From: Zygosaccharomyces rouxii
Taxonomy: Eukaryota > Ascomycota > Saccharomycetes > Saccharomycetales > Saccharomycetaceae
Assembly (NCBI RefSeq): GCF_000026365.1
Contig: NC_012994.1
Coordinates: 186,001-250,000 of the forward strand
Direction of reading: 5' to 3'
DNA length: 64,000 nucleotides
Numbering within the stretch: the first letter of the stretch is position 1; every line of letters starts with the position of its first letter. Both the position numbers and the translations under genes were made by a program. The notes below the pieces were generated by a model. That model was not told where the DNA came from, made no database searches, and saw only the letters and a list, made by a program, of their open reading frames with translations. Of this stretch, positions 21,074 to 29,373 are shown in pieces.

Positions 21074-22419
21074 TCATGTATAGCCATTTGTAACTGTACC
21101 ATAACAAAACTTTTTTATTACCGTTAAGTATCGATGTCGAAGAGAAAAGAAAAATTCTCCTTCCCCGCCAAAACTTTTTCCCTTACCAGTCGAATCCGAC
21201 TAAGCCTTTGTGCCTACGTTTGGCCAAGCTGGATCTACTTCGATTGTATAGTGCATATATCGGTTAGGGGAGGCTAACCTTAAGCAATTTCAGTAAATGG
21301 TAAATAGCGAGCGTTTTACACCTTTTGTTTGCTACGGCGCAGATGATTAACAACGCATCGACTTCTGTTGTCGTTGTCGCTGTCAATATTTGGCAGTTGT
21401 TTTTCCGTTGTTTAAGGGTGTCCGATTTAGCAGCTTTTCTGCAAGACATTTTCTTACCAGTAGAGGAATCGAGTAGTAGAGAGCCACAAGAATGAATACT
21501 GGTATTCCGATCATCATTGCGATCACTTTTGCCTGTACAGGGTCCTCTGACTGCGAAACTCGGTAAGGGCAGTGTTTCTAACTAAATGCGGCTCAGTGCA
21601 AATCTGTTCGTTGTTAGGGCAACGCGAATTGCACAATGCGCTCTCAGGACGTTCTGGGCCCAGCGATCGACTTCATTGCCTACCCTGGCCTGGCCGGACC
21701 GAGAGTATTCGCTAGTCCGGTTTTACGGCTCCTCCTCGGGAGGAAACTAAGTTACAGAGTGATCTACACGCAGCGTGTATTATAGTTCTCGTAGGTTATT
21801 TCTATCCGATCGCTACGTAATTGTTATCGGATTTACGCCCAGCATCGGCCTGGTTGTGTTTGTTCTAGACCTCAATGACAACGCCACAGGACAGTGCCTA
21901 CGAAAAATTGCTAGGCTGTCGCTATAACGAGACCGACTCATCCATCATACATGCGTGCGTACGTATCATCCTCCCAAAGGGATTTTCATTCTCTCTATAC
22001 GCAGCAGTTTGTTCTCGTTTCGGTTGTTTTCTCTTCTGGACCCCTCCGAAGAACCTAGCGCAGGGGGGAAAATTGGGAAATAAAAAAAGACGTATCGTGG
22101 GGTCGCGCTAGAAGGAATAGTAGACTACAATACAAGAAACAAGTAGTGGGAAAGGACCGTTCTCGAGATGAAACTGTTGGCTGGATCAACGCGTCATCTC
22201 CAGCACCTTTCTTTTGCTTATCAGTGCCCAGATCTCCTTCCATTTAGTAGCACTAGTACTGGGAAGACTTGGTGCGTACGTATCTGTAGATGTTACATCA
22301 ATTTCATAAAAATATATATATATATATGTATATATATCTATGTATATATATGAAGGAGAAACTTATTCAGGGTCCACTACGAATGGAGCTCCAATTTTTA
22401 TAACTCGGAGAGCACTGCA
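21074..22419. other. TIF6-zinc finger intergenic region (1.35 kb), palindrome-rich
   Basis: There is no convincing gene here; a 78-codon open frame at 21875-22111 has no recognisable features. The middle part (about 21500-21870) looks richer in G+C than the usual intergenic sequence of this window. It contains short perfect palindromes, for example TACACGCAGCGTGTA near 21769. An alternating AT tract at 22311-22351 lies about 70 bp before the zinc-finger ATG and could serve as its TATA region. It is probably a large regulatory region of the zinc-finger gene. Confidence 0.5.
22311..22351. repeat. Alternating AT/TA tract
   Basis: About 40 bp of almost pure TA dinucleotides with a few G or C interruptions lies some 70-110 bp upstream of the zinc-finger gene. 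It is probably a promoter TATA region and a length-variable microsatellite. Confidence 0.7.
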
Positions 22420-22821
22420 ATGGCTGTCAAAGTTGAAATGAGTTCATCGCAAAGAGAAATACCACAGCAGGTTAGACTACCACCAATTTCTATGTTGGTA
22501 CCTGCAACATATGTACAAGAACAGTTGTATCTACCACCGCTGGCGGCTCAGCAGCAGCAGCAGCAGCAGAAACAGGACGTGAAAGATGGACTGAATCCAG
22601 TTATTCGATTAAGGAAACAGTGTCCTGTGTGTGGTAAAATTTGTTCGAGACCTAGTACTTTAAAGACACATTTTCTGATCCACACTGGTGATACACCATT
22701 CAAGTGTACGTGGCAAAACTGTCAGAAGAGTTTCAACGTCAAGAGCAATATGTTAAGACATTTAAAGAGTCATGAGAGGAGGTTAGCAAAGCAAACCTCA
22801 CAGACGAATCAAAGGTTTTAA
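22420..22821 (+). CDS. Small C2H2 zinc-finger protein (YPR013C/YPR015C family)
   Basis: This 133-residue protein has two adjacent C2H2 zinc fingers: C68-C71-H84-H88 and C96-C101-H114-H118, joined by the classical linker HTGDTPFKC. A CAG-encoded poly-Gln tract (seven Q) precedes them. Its position between TIF6 (YPR016C) and the YPR011C orthologue corresponds to the S. cerevisiae pair YPR015C and YPR013C/CMR3, which encode zinc-finger proteins. Those are longer (about 247 and 317 residues), so this is a short version that keeps little beyond the DNA-binding part. It is probably a sequence-specific transcription factor; its targets are unknown. Unusually large non-coding regions lie on both sides and a strong hairpin follows the stop. 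Confidence 0.85.
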   Translation: MAVKVEMSSSQREIPQQVRLPPISMLVPATYVQEQLYLPPLAAQQQQQQQKQDVKDGLNPVIRLRKQCPVCGKICSRPSTLKTHFLIHTGDTPFKCTWQNCQKSFNVKSNMLRHLKSHERRLAKQTSQTNQRF

Positions 22822-22853
22822 TGCCGTTATTATGATTATTATTAATCTGTAGG

Positions 22854-22874
22854 GCAGAGCGTTGAACGCTCTGC
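22854..22874 (+). terminator. Perfect hairpin 32 nt after the zinc-finger stop codon
   Basis: GCAGAGCGT and ACGCTCTGC form nine G/C-rich pairs around a TGA loop, 32 nt after the stop. Strong hairpins are not part of normal yeast Pol II 3' ends, so the label of terminator is tentative; it could equally be a protein-bound 3' UTR element or a palindromic DNA site. Confidence 0.35.
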
Positions 22875-23365
22875 TCGCGTAGAAGTTTTGTTGTGTAGTT
22901 TAGATTATGATATAAATAATATTATGTGATAGGATATTTGGGATGATTTTCATGATCTGCATGATTGGCGCGATTTGCGTTACTATGGAGATGGAGCGGT
23001 AGGAGGTGGGAAGTTCTACATCGGTAGGGCAAGATGCCTGAGTGGAGAGGAGTTAAGCGTTCGCTAGCCGCTGGGGCGGCAAGACGAACTCGAACTTGAC
23101 CTATTACATGCTACTTTACATCTGTGAGCGAAGCGAACAGCGACTGTTTTGGTTCTTTTCTAAAAGAACAGACATACATAGGAATCGTATAGGATTACAA
23201 GGATTGTTTTTTGAGGTTATGGATACTGTACTAGTAGCTGTAATTTACCGGGCGGGTACCGGAATAACCGAAGGCTACTTTGAATTGCCTGTAGTGGTTA
23301 TGGCACTTTCAAGGAGGTGAGGTCAGGTATGTTACCTCGATCGCTAAAAGATGGATTTTATTTTG

Positions 23366-23381
23366 TAGATCGTACGATCTA
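23366..23381. repeat. 16-bp perfect palindrome
   Basis: TAGATCGTACGATCTA is a perfect 16-bp palindrome in the non-coding region between the zinc-finger gene and tRNA-Tyr. It may be a dimeric transcription-factor site; no known yeast consensus comes to mind. Confidence 0.6.
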
Positions 23382-23885
23382 AACGAATAAGTCCAGACAC
23401 GAAGTTGGATCGTATACTACGCTCAGCAAGCTCTAACGTAAATCATAGTAAATCTTTACAACTACATACTTCTATTAGCTAGCAAGAGACTTGTTTTTGG
23501 ACATAACGGACCTAATATGGACAAATGTCTGATGCAATAGAGTGACAAACCCATTTTAAAATCAAAGTATGCCAAGTTTCAAATGTGAAGCTGGTACTTT
23601 TCCCAAAGGAGTATTTGCGGCTATTTGAAAAAAGGGGATTTTTCCCTTTTTGATACTTCGCATATGCTCGATCCCCTGCTGGCCCAAAAAAGAAACTATT
23701 TGGAAATGGAATTTCACTGATCGACTCCTCGGCAATCAAGAATGCCGCCTGTGAACATCGTTGATCATGTAAGTGGTACTCTAACGCTGTGCTACGTATT
23801 TGTTACATGGCGGAGAATGTGGTCGTGCGGTTAATGAGTTGGTGCATTGGTAGTTTGTCAAAAAAAAAGAATTTAAAAAAAAATA

Positions 23886-23971
23886 TCTCCCGGGGGTGAT
23901 TCGAACACCCGATATCCAGATAACTTTTCACATTACAGTCTGGCGCCTTAAACCAACTTGGCCACCGAGAG
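23886..23971 (-). tRNA. tRNA-Tyr (GTA) with an 11-nt intron
   Basis: The reverse strand starts CTCTCGGTGGCCAAGTTGG and ends CACCCCCGGGAGA. The anticodon stem CCAGA/TCTGG encloses CTGTAA, then about 11 nt of intron, then A, giving anticodon GTA. The mature length is 75 nt. All yeast tRNA-Tyr genes have an intron one base 3' of the anticodon, as here. A T run follows for Pol III termination. Confidence 0.95.
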
Positions 23972-24317
23972 TTATTAAACTGTTGAGAGGGCAGGAAGAA
24001 GGTTAGGATCATGTGCGGGTATAGTGAAAGGGAATAGCACGCCTTTCCAATAATGCCTGATTATGTGATCTCAGGCATTGTTGCATGTAAGACCTCATCA
24101 TGTATCAATATTTTCGTAACTGTCGTAAAAGGACATCAATTAGAGATGAGGATATTGTCCTCTTTATATAGCAGAGATTTCGGACTTTCGAAACTGCTAT
24201 GCTCGAGAGATAACAGGAAATAAAGAAGATATTCTGTCCCTTTGTTGCCTTTCGTGAAGTGGCTTTTCTCGCGTTATTGTTAGCAGTTATTCGAAATCGA
24301 AATATTCGAAATCGCCA

Positions 24318-25271
24318 ATGGCAGACGTCGTTGTAGCGTTGGAACAACCCAGCAGGATCAAGAAAGGCCTTCAAAATGATGCCAGTGTCGCATTTCTTGC
24401 CGGGGGGTTGGCAGGTGCAGTATCACGTACTGTAGTCTCGCCTTTCGAACGTGTTAAAATTCTGCTGCAGGTACAAAGTTCATCAGAATCATATTCTGGT
24501 GGTGTTTCCTCTGCCGTTAAACAATTGTACAAAGAGGAAGGTGTTAAGGGTCTTTTTCGTGGTAATGGACTCAATTGTATAAGAGTGTTCCCCTACAGTG
24601 CTGTCCAGTTTTTAGTGTATGAAGGTTCCAAAAATTTCATATTCCATGTGGACGGTGTCAACGGTAATGGAAGGTTGACAACTTTCCAAAGGTTATTCTC
24701 AGGTGCCCTTTGTGGTGGTGCAAGTGTTATGGCTACATATCCCCTTGATCTGGTGAGAACAAGATTAGCAATTCAAACCGCTAATTTACGTAAACTACAG
24801 AAGGCAAAAGCTACATCAATGGCTAAACCGCCAGGCGTTTGGCAGCTATTGCGCAATACTTATTTACAAGAAGGTGGTATCAAAGGTCTTTACAGAGGTG
24901 TTTGGCCTACTTCATTGGGTGTAGTGCCATATGTTGCACTGAATTTCTGCGTTTACGAACAGCTGAGAGAACTGGTTCCTTCGCAGAGCGCTTACATGTT
25001 AGCAATTGGTGCGCTTAGTGGTGGTATTGCACAAACTGCCACATATCCATTCGATTTACTACGCCGCAGATTTCAAGTGCTGGCTATGGGTCAAAGTGAG
25101 CTCGGATTCCATTATTCGGGCGTCGCGGATGCGCTTATTACTATCGGTAAGACAGAAGGTTTGAGAGGCTACTATAGGGGCCTTCAGGCTAATTTGTTCA
25201 AAGTAATCCCTTCCACAGCGGTTAGTTGGCTTGTATATGAATTGACAAGAGATTTTATTAAGGCTCTTTGA
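24318..25271 (+). CDS. Mitochondrial carrier, APS/PAPS transporter type (YPR011C)
   Basis: This 317-residue mitochondrial inner-membrane carrier (YPR011C, about 326 residues) has three repeats carrying the signatures SPFERVKI, YPLDLVRTR and YPFDLLRRR, each followed by the GLYRG/GLFRG type element. In S. cerevisiae this protein transports adenosine 5'-phosphosulfate and PAPS and is linked to sulfur metabolism and heat tolerance. The linker after repeat 2 (about residues 155-175, KLQKAKATSMAKPPG) is typical of that subgroup. The start is the first ATG, with only about 23 residues before the first membrane segment. The next gene, MIN8, follows on the same strand. Assignment rests on subgroup pattern and synteny; substrate is by analogy. 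Confidence 0.88.
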   Translation: MADVVVALEQPSRIKKGLQNDASVAFLAGGLAGAVSRTVVSPFERVKILLQVQSSSESYSGGVSSAVKQLYKEEGVKGLFRGNGLNCIRVFPYSAVQFLVYEGSKNFIFHVDGVNGNGRLTTFQRLFSGALCGGASVMATYPLDLVRTRLAIQTANLRKLQKAKATSMAKPPGVWQLLRNTYLQEGGIKGLYRGVWPTSLGVVPYVALNFCVYEQLRELVPSQSAYMLAIGALSGGIAQTATYPFDLLRRRFQVLAMGQSELGFHYSGVADALITIGKTEGLRGYYRGLQANLFKVIPSTAVSWLVYELTRDFIKAL

Positions 25272-25283
25272 GAACTCCGATTG

Positions 25284-25291
25284 ACCAATCA
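25284..25291 (+). promoter_or_regulatory. CCAAT-type Hap site upstream of MIN8
   Basis: ACCAATCA is a full match to the Hap2/3/4/5 consensus, about 195 bp before the MIN8 start and just 13 bp after the carrier stop codon. It resembles the ATP20 site in sequence and distance. Confidence 0.5.
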
Positions 25292-25485
25292 TATTCTCCG
25301 AATTAGTCGCCCATCGCGAACTTCATGACCCGGATTTCAGTAACTTAATTTTTTTCCTCCCTCGTCCTACCAAGAAGGAAAGTAAAGGGAACTACGAGGA
25401 TAGACCATCAGTCTTTAACAGTCAGTTAACAGTCGTTCGGACTTAGGAAAGGACAGGACCTTTTAGTCAATCAGGGCAAGCAACA

Positions 25486-25787
25486 ATGAGACCAACTCAA
25501 CTCCTTTTAAATCAAGCTGTATGTGTCTGATATTCCCATCTATTGTATTCTTTTTTTTTTTTTCTTTCGTTCTGTATCTGTAAATACTAACACTTAATGA
25601 TTAGAAAAAATCATCATCTGTTGTGCCATTGGAATTGACTCCATTGTTCATCGCTATGGGTGCTGCAGTTGCATCTGCTTCTTATTTCACATACAAAAAG
25701 TTTGCACATGACAGAAGTCTGCGTATCACCAAGAACCCTGAATTGTCTGAAGTGCAAAAGGCTATTGACTCTGAAAAGAGCCAATAA
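25486..25787 (+). CDS. MIN8: Small mitochondrial membrane protein with intron (YPR010C-A)
   Basis: This gene is split. Exon 1 (25486-25518) encodes MRPTQLLLNQA, then an 86-nt intron (25519-25604) with donor GTATGT, branch point TACTAAC and acceptor TTAG, and exon 2 (25605-25787) gives a 71-residue product. It matches S. cerevisiae YPR010C-A/MIN8 (72 residues, also between YPR011C and RPA135) in start MRP-QLLLN-A, the membrane segment around ELTPLFIAMGAAVASASYFT, and the following YKK motif. The protein resembles the B12D/MLRQ (NDUFA4-like) group of single-span inner-mitochondrial-membrane proteins. It is the only spliced protein gene I found in the window. A Hap-type site lies upstream, which suits a respiratory role. 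Confidence 0.92.
25519..25604 (+). other. Spliceosomal intron of MIN8
   Basis: The 86-nt intron has donor GTATGT, a pyrimidine-rich middle, branch point TACTAAC at 25585-25591 and acceptor TAG at 25602-25604, 13 nt after the branch point. It interrupts the gene in phase 0 after codon 11. All three signals match yeast consensus, and splicing is required for the conserved protein to be read. Confidence 0.93.
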
Positions 25788-26004
25788 GGACATTTAATTA
25801 TCACCTATTTATATACATTCTACAATATAGCTTTCTTTGTATAAAAATGAACTAGAAAATTGGATTGAAACCCGTTTGATCGAAGGACATGTCGACGTAA
25901 TAATACCGGATTCATCGGCCCCTGCGATTCACCCCCGCCATCGCGCATTATGGTCACATGAATGTTATTAGATAGCCACTATATACAATTGTTACAACGT
26001 TTAT

Positions 26005-27804
26005 TTATGGTTCACTGGTCCTTTGTTCACTCGTCAACTCGAAAGCTTCCACTTCTTTGCCGGACATAACTGGCTTGAATGTAGGGCTCTTTCTGCCTTC
26101 CAAGACGCTTAAGTTCTCCTGTTGAACTTCGATATCGTCATAAAGTTCTTCATCTAATTCCTGTGGTATTAGCAGGTTGAGAATAATAGCAACTATACCA
26201 CAGATAGTAAAACTTGTCTCCATGATAAGAACGATAGCGTTGAGGAAACCTTTCAATGCATTGTTGTCACCTTCGTACGTAAAAACGTAATCGAACCAAT
26301 TAGGCACTAGGATGGCAGCAAAACCTGGCAATAGAGCACCCGTTAGGATAAATCTATCTCTTCTAGTGAATGGAATCTGTGAAATAATAGCGATACCGGC
26401 CACTGCAACAGTGGTGAAAAGGAAAGTCGTCATACCACCAAGAACAGGTTTGGGGATTTGGACTATAGCAGCACCAAATTTAGCGAATATACCCATGACT
26501 AACATGTAGAAGCAAGTCCAATAACCAACTTGGCGACTAGCGCATTTAGTCAGAGAAATAACACCATTATTTTGAGCGAAAGTACTCATTGGTGTAACGG
26601 TAAATAGTGATGATAAGATACCGCCGAGACCGTCTGAAAGAACAGCACCTTGAATACGTGATTCGAAAGCCTTACCTTCGACCTCTAGTCTAGATACATC
26701 ACTGGTAGCGGTAATGTCACCGATAGTTTCTTGGGTTAAAACTATGAAAAGCACCAAGAACGGTAATACTGCAGGCCCATACACTCGGAGTTTAAAAGTA
26801 TGTTTCCAGAGGAAAGTTGCTGCTGGGGATTGGTCAATCATATCGTGCTGGAAGTACCCACATGCAGCAGCTACTATACAGCCGACTAGCAACCCCACAA
26901 TAACTGCACATGATTTTAAAATTGGTGGTCCATATTTCTCACATAGAATAATTGTCACATAAACCAAGAATCCTAATCCAATAAATTTAGCAGACCCCCA
27001 GGGCGCCGCCTGCGGTGCTCCTTTACTGGGGCAAATTTCACCAACACAACCACTACCACCAACCCAATCTTGGAAACCAGTTTGAATTAGAGGAACCGCA
27101 ATTGTCAAAACCACTGGACCTGTAACTTGCTTGGGGAAAATTCTTTGTAAGATATCAGGTGGCATAAATGATAATAAAATTTCTAAGAGGGCACAACAAG
27201 CGGCAGTACCTAGTAATGCACCGTATCCATCCGGACATGGTTCTTTACTATTGGCACCGCCTGGACAATATCCGGTTTTGTACATTAGTGGAACAGACTT
27301 GCTAACAATTCCAATAACCGAAAATGATGTCCCCACAATTGACAAAACTCCAGATCCTACGTGGAACGGTGTTTTCGGGATGCGGAATCTGGTGATCTGT
27401 ACTGCTGAAAGAATTCCTGATGTGATTAACGAAGCAGAAACTAAATAATTGACATGAACCCCATCTAAATTTGCAATACCACCAATTATCATAGGTGGTG
27501 TGATGACACCAGCTAACATGGCTAATGCATGTTGTAGACCAAGAATCAACCCTAGTAAAACTGGTACTTCCTCATTCAAACCGAAAAATGGTTGATCATA
27601 AACAACAGGTTCAATACCACGTCTTCTATCAATAAAATTTTTAAATGGGTATGTTGGGGTGAAAAGGTATTTGTAGTCATAATCACCCAACAAACCTTCC
27701 TTTGTAGTAAATTTCCACCGTAACCAGAACAGTGTGGTCTTAATCTGTTCACTTGGTGTCTTTTGACCTTCTTCCAAAGCTGAATCCATTCTTGGAGAGC
27801 TCAT
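26005..27804 (-). CDS. Purine (xanthine/urate) permease, NAT/NCS2 family
   Basis: This 599-residue plasma-membrane transporter has about 12-14 hydrophobic segments and belongs to the nucleobase-ascorbate (NAT/NCS2) family. The family signature [QEP]NxGxxxxT[RKG] is present as QNNGVISLTK with Q411, close to Q408 of the Aspergillus uric acid-xanthine permease UapA. The N-terminal cytosolic part includes a conserved Tyr/Trp-rich region before the first span, and the C-terminal tail is acidic (EELYDDIEV). It probably imports xanthine and uric acid with protons for use as nitrogen sources. S. cerevisiae has no member of this family, so the gene is a presence/absence difference lying between MIN8 and RPA135. 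Upstream is a cluster of GATAA sites. Confidence 0.92.
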   Translation of the reverse strand: MSSPRMDSALEEGQKTPSEQIKTTLFWLRWKFTTKEGLLGDYDYKYLFTPTYPFKNFIDRRRGIEPVVYDQPFFGLNEEVPVLLGLILGLQHALAMLAGVITPPMIIGGIANLDGVHVNYLVSASLITSGILSAVQITRFRIPKTPFHVGSGVLSIVGTSFSVIGIVSKSVPLMYKTGYCPGGANSKEPCPDGYGALLGTAACCALLEILLSFMPPDILQRIFPKQVTGPVVLTIAVPLIQTGFQDWVGGSGCVGEICPSKGAPQAAPWGSAKFIGLGFLVYVTIILCEKYGPPILKSCAVIVGLLVGCIVAAACGYFQHDMIDQSPAATFLWKHTFKLRVYGPAVLPFLVLFIVLTQETIGDITATSDVSRLEVEGKAFESRIQGAVLSDGLGGILSSLFTVTPMSTFAQNNGVISLTKCASRQVGYWTCFYMLVMGIFAKFGAAIVQIPKPVLGGMTTFLFTTVAVAGIAIISQIPFTRRDRFILTGALLPGFAAILVPNWFDYVFTYEGDNNALKGFLNAIVLIMETSFTICGIVAIILNLLIPQELDEELYDDIEVQQENLSVLEGRKSPTFKPVMSGKEVEAFELTSEQRTSEP

Positions 27805-27871
27805 GAAGGCAATGGTGATAGTCTGAATAATAGCGGCTTTAACCTGTTCTTATATACCTTTTTTTTTCTCT

Positions 27872-28023
27872 TTATCAACACTCATTGTTATTGATTCATA
27901 TCAAATCCTTTCTAAGAACTGATTATCATCATCAGTTTCCATGCCTCGGTTGTCTCCGCGCGGTGTTGTCCGAAGAAAAAATTATGTTGGCGGTTATCAG
28001 AATGGAGATCACCGAATCGATAA
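27872..28023. promoter_or_regulatory. Cluster of GATAA cores upstream of the purine permease
   Basis: Four GATAA cores (27872, 27923 and 27994 as TTATC; 28019 as GATAA) lie within 152 bp, about 70-220 bp upstream of the permease ATG. Chance would give less than one in that length. GATA factors Gln3 and Gat1 activate nitrogen-source genes in yeast, and purine uptake is such a function. A TATA-like GTATATAA (minus strand) lies near 27850-27857. Confidence 0.5.
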
Positions 28024-28133
28024 GGAAAATGCACTTTGCGTAGAAGAAAAGAAAAGTATGGGGGAGTGTGTATGAATGCTAATTTTTCCCAGATTTGGCT
28101 TTGATTATAATAAAGTAAAGAAGACAAAATGAG

Positions 28134-28136
<3 letters not shown>

Positions 28137-28164
<28 letters not shown>
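28137..28164. repeat. (TG)14 dinucleotide microsatellite
   Basis: Fourteen TG units in a row lie just upstream of a tRNA-Lys gene. Such tracts vary in length and can form Z-DNA or bind Rap1-like proteins; nothing else marks it as functional. Confidence 0.85.
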
Positions 28165-28166
<2 letters not shown>

Positions 28167-28241
28167 CGGTCTTTCTCTGTCTCACGTGCCTCTTTGACGC
28201 GACCTGCCGCTCCCACAGTTTTTCGGAATCTCAGATTAGGA

Positions 28242-28314
28242 GCCTTGCTGGCGCAATCGGTAGCGCGTGTGACTCTTAATCACAAGGTTAGGGGTTCGAG
28301 CCCCCTGCAGGGCT
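28242..28314 (+). tRNA. tRNA-Lys (CTT), copy 1
   Basis: This 73-nt gene starts GCCTTGCTGGCGCAATCGG, has an anticodon loop ACTCTTAAT (anticodon CTT) on stem TGTG/CACA, and T arm GGGGTTCGAGCCCC. The acceptor pairs GCCTTGC with GCAGGGC and the discriminator is T. A T-rich terminator follows at once. It is almost identical to S. cerevisiae tRNA-Lys(CTT). Confidence 0.97.
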
Positions 28315-29110
28315 TTTATTTTTTCATTTTTTATATATATCATATACAGAGATATACTGATAATGGTTTGGTTTTGGAAAATAGTCTATCTATTTCATTT
28401 CCAATGTTAAAGTGTGTGTTCTGTATTTTAGTGGTTGACTTGGTTTATTTACAAGTGAGTGTATGGAATATATGAGGTGCTCGCTGGTGAACTTGTTCTC
28501 TACATAAGCTTTTATTATGTACATTTCGCACTTCCGTCTTTGACAGTTTTTTACGTTTTAGAGATGAGAAGCTCTTTTTAAAAAATAAACCTTACATACA
28601 AGATCTGAATAATTCCACCAAGTGCCCGTGTCGATATCAAGGAACATATACCCTGCTAGACTATCTTATTGACACTTATTTGATCTACACGTCTTCCGTA
28701 GAGTCCGCGGCATGTTGCTAGTAGCGACATGCGTCATCAAATGCCGAGAAGACCGCAGATATTTTGTTCACAGCAGTCTGATGACATAAGTGCTTGAAGG
28801 AGTAGTCCATTCACCGACCTCGAAATACCTTGAACCTTTTATACTGGCAAGATCTTACATTCTCAATTATTTGATTCTACAATAAGGTATCATGTGACTC
28901 TGTAGCACATGTCTTACCGTCTGTATAAATGTGTCAATTTAGTGGATACTATAATATCTGATCCTCCTAGTTAAACAGTTGTTTACAGGACGATAGTGTT
29001 GGAACTTTGTAAGTGACCCTTCAAGTTTCACAGTCACAATTCACAGTTATTTTCAGGTGTATTCTTTTCCTACTATTAGGTTTTCATTGCAAATTGGTAG
29101 AAAAAAATTA

Positions 29111-29183
29111 AGCCCTGCAGGGGGCTCGAACCCCTAACCTTGTGATTAAGAGTCACACGCGCTACCGATTGCGCCAGCAAGGC
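29111..29183 (-). tRNA. tRNA-Lys (CTT), copy 2
   Basis: This is an exact 73/73-nt copy of the first tRNA-Lys(CTT), on the opposite strand and 796 nt away, so the two genes converge. Only a few flanking bases outside the gene match. A run of T follows on the minus strand. Confidence 0.97.
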
Positions 29184-29304
29184 TCTTAAATTTCTGTTGA
29201 GGTCTTAGAAAAACATAGCGCCCCAGTGAATAAAGCGAGAACACGTGTATTGTAAACAAACTCCGTAATTAGTGCATCGAAAATTTTTTTTTCAGTTGAC
29301 AATA

Positions 29305-29333
29305 TCATCTCATCTCAAAGCTCATCTCATCTT
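29305..29333 (-). promoter_or_regulatory. PAC-like CTCATC repeats in the RPA135 promoter
   Basis: Several CTCATC/TCATCT units (reverse complement GATGAG) lie 40-70 bp before the RPA135 ATG, and an RRPE-like GAAAATTTTT stretch precedes them near 29279. The full GCGATGAG core is not present, but the arrangement resembles the ROK1 and SNU13 promoters and fits a Pol I subunit gene. Confidence 0.5.
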
Positions 29334-29341
29334 ACTTTACA

Positions 29342-29371
29342 ATGAATGTGATTAAAGATCAGAGACTGTAA
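29342..29371 (+). promoter_or_regulatory. Short upstream ORF ending 2 nt before the RPA135 start
   Basis: An ATG at 29342 opens a nine-codon frame (MNVIKDQRL) that stops with TAA at 29369-29371; the RPA135 ATG is at 29374. A second ATG inside it (29346) is followed directly by TGA. If transcription starts upstream of 29342, these would limit translation of RPA135. The transcript start is unknown, so function is open. Confidence 0.45.
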
Positions 29372-29373
29372 GG

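Larger units (their letters stand above)
22822..24317. other. Zinc finger-carrier intergenic region (1.5 kb)
   Basis: Apart from the tRNA-Tyr gene at 23886-23971, this stretch has no convincing protein gene. It holds several perfect short inverted repeats: a hairpin at 22854-22874, an 8-bp stem with a 2-nt loop at 23152-23169, a 16-bp palindrome at 23366-23381, and an A5G3/C3T5 stem at 23629-23651. I could not match it to a known structured RNA such as SCR1, RPR1, U6 or a box C/D snoRNA. It may be regulatory or contain an unrecognised non-coding RNA. Confidence 0.45.
27805..29373. other. Permease-RPA135 intergenic region (1.57 kb)
   Basis: This divergent region contains the permease promoter with GATAA sites, a (TG)14 microsatellite, two identical convergent tRNA-Lys genes, and the RPA135 promoter with RRPE/PAC-like motifs and a short upstream ORF. 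The about 800 bp between the tRNAs has no ORF I believe. I looked there for a retrotransposon LTR, common next to yeast tRNA genes, and did not find a convincing one. Confidence 0.6.

Noticed and set aside
21875..22111. 78-codon ORF upstream of the zinc-finger gene
   Set aside because: It has no signal peptide, domain or family likeness, and the area is palindromic non-coding sequence; probably chance.
23025..23095. tRNA-Ser-like sequence (GCCTGAGTGG)
   Set aside because: No acceptor, anticodon or T arm can be formed and no B box is present.
25953..25980. Point centromere (CDEI-like GTCACATG followed by AT-rich DNA)
   Set aside because: No CDEIII with a central CCG (TTCCGAA type) follows here, nor after the similar sites near 33250, 38511 and 44161.
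28320..29105. Solo LTR of a Ty-type element between the tRNA-Lys genes
   Set aside because: I looked for TGTTG...CAACA ends, a target-site duplication and a TATA/poly-A layout; only a TGTTGGAAC-like start near 28998 appears, without a matching end.
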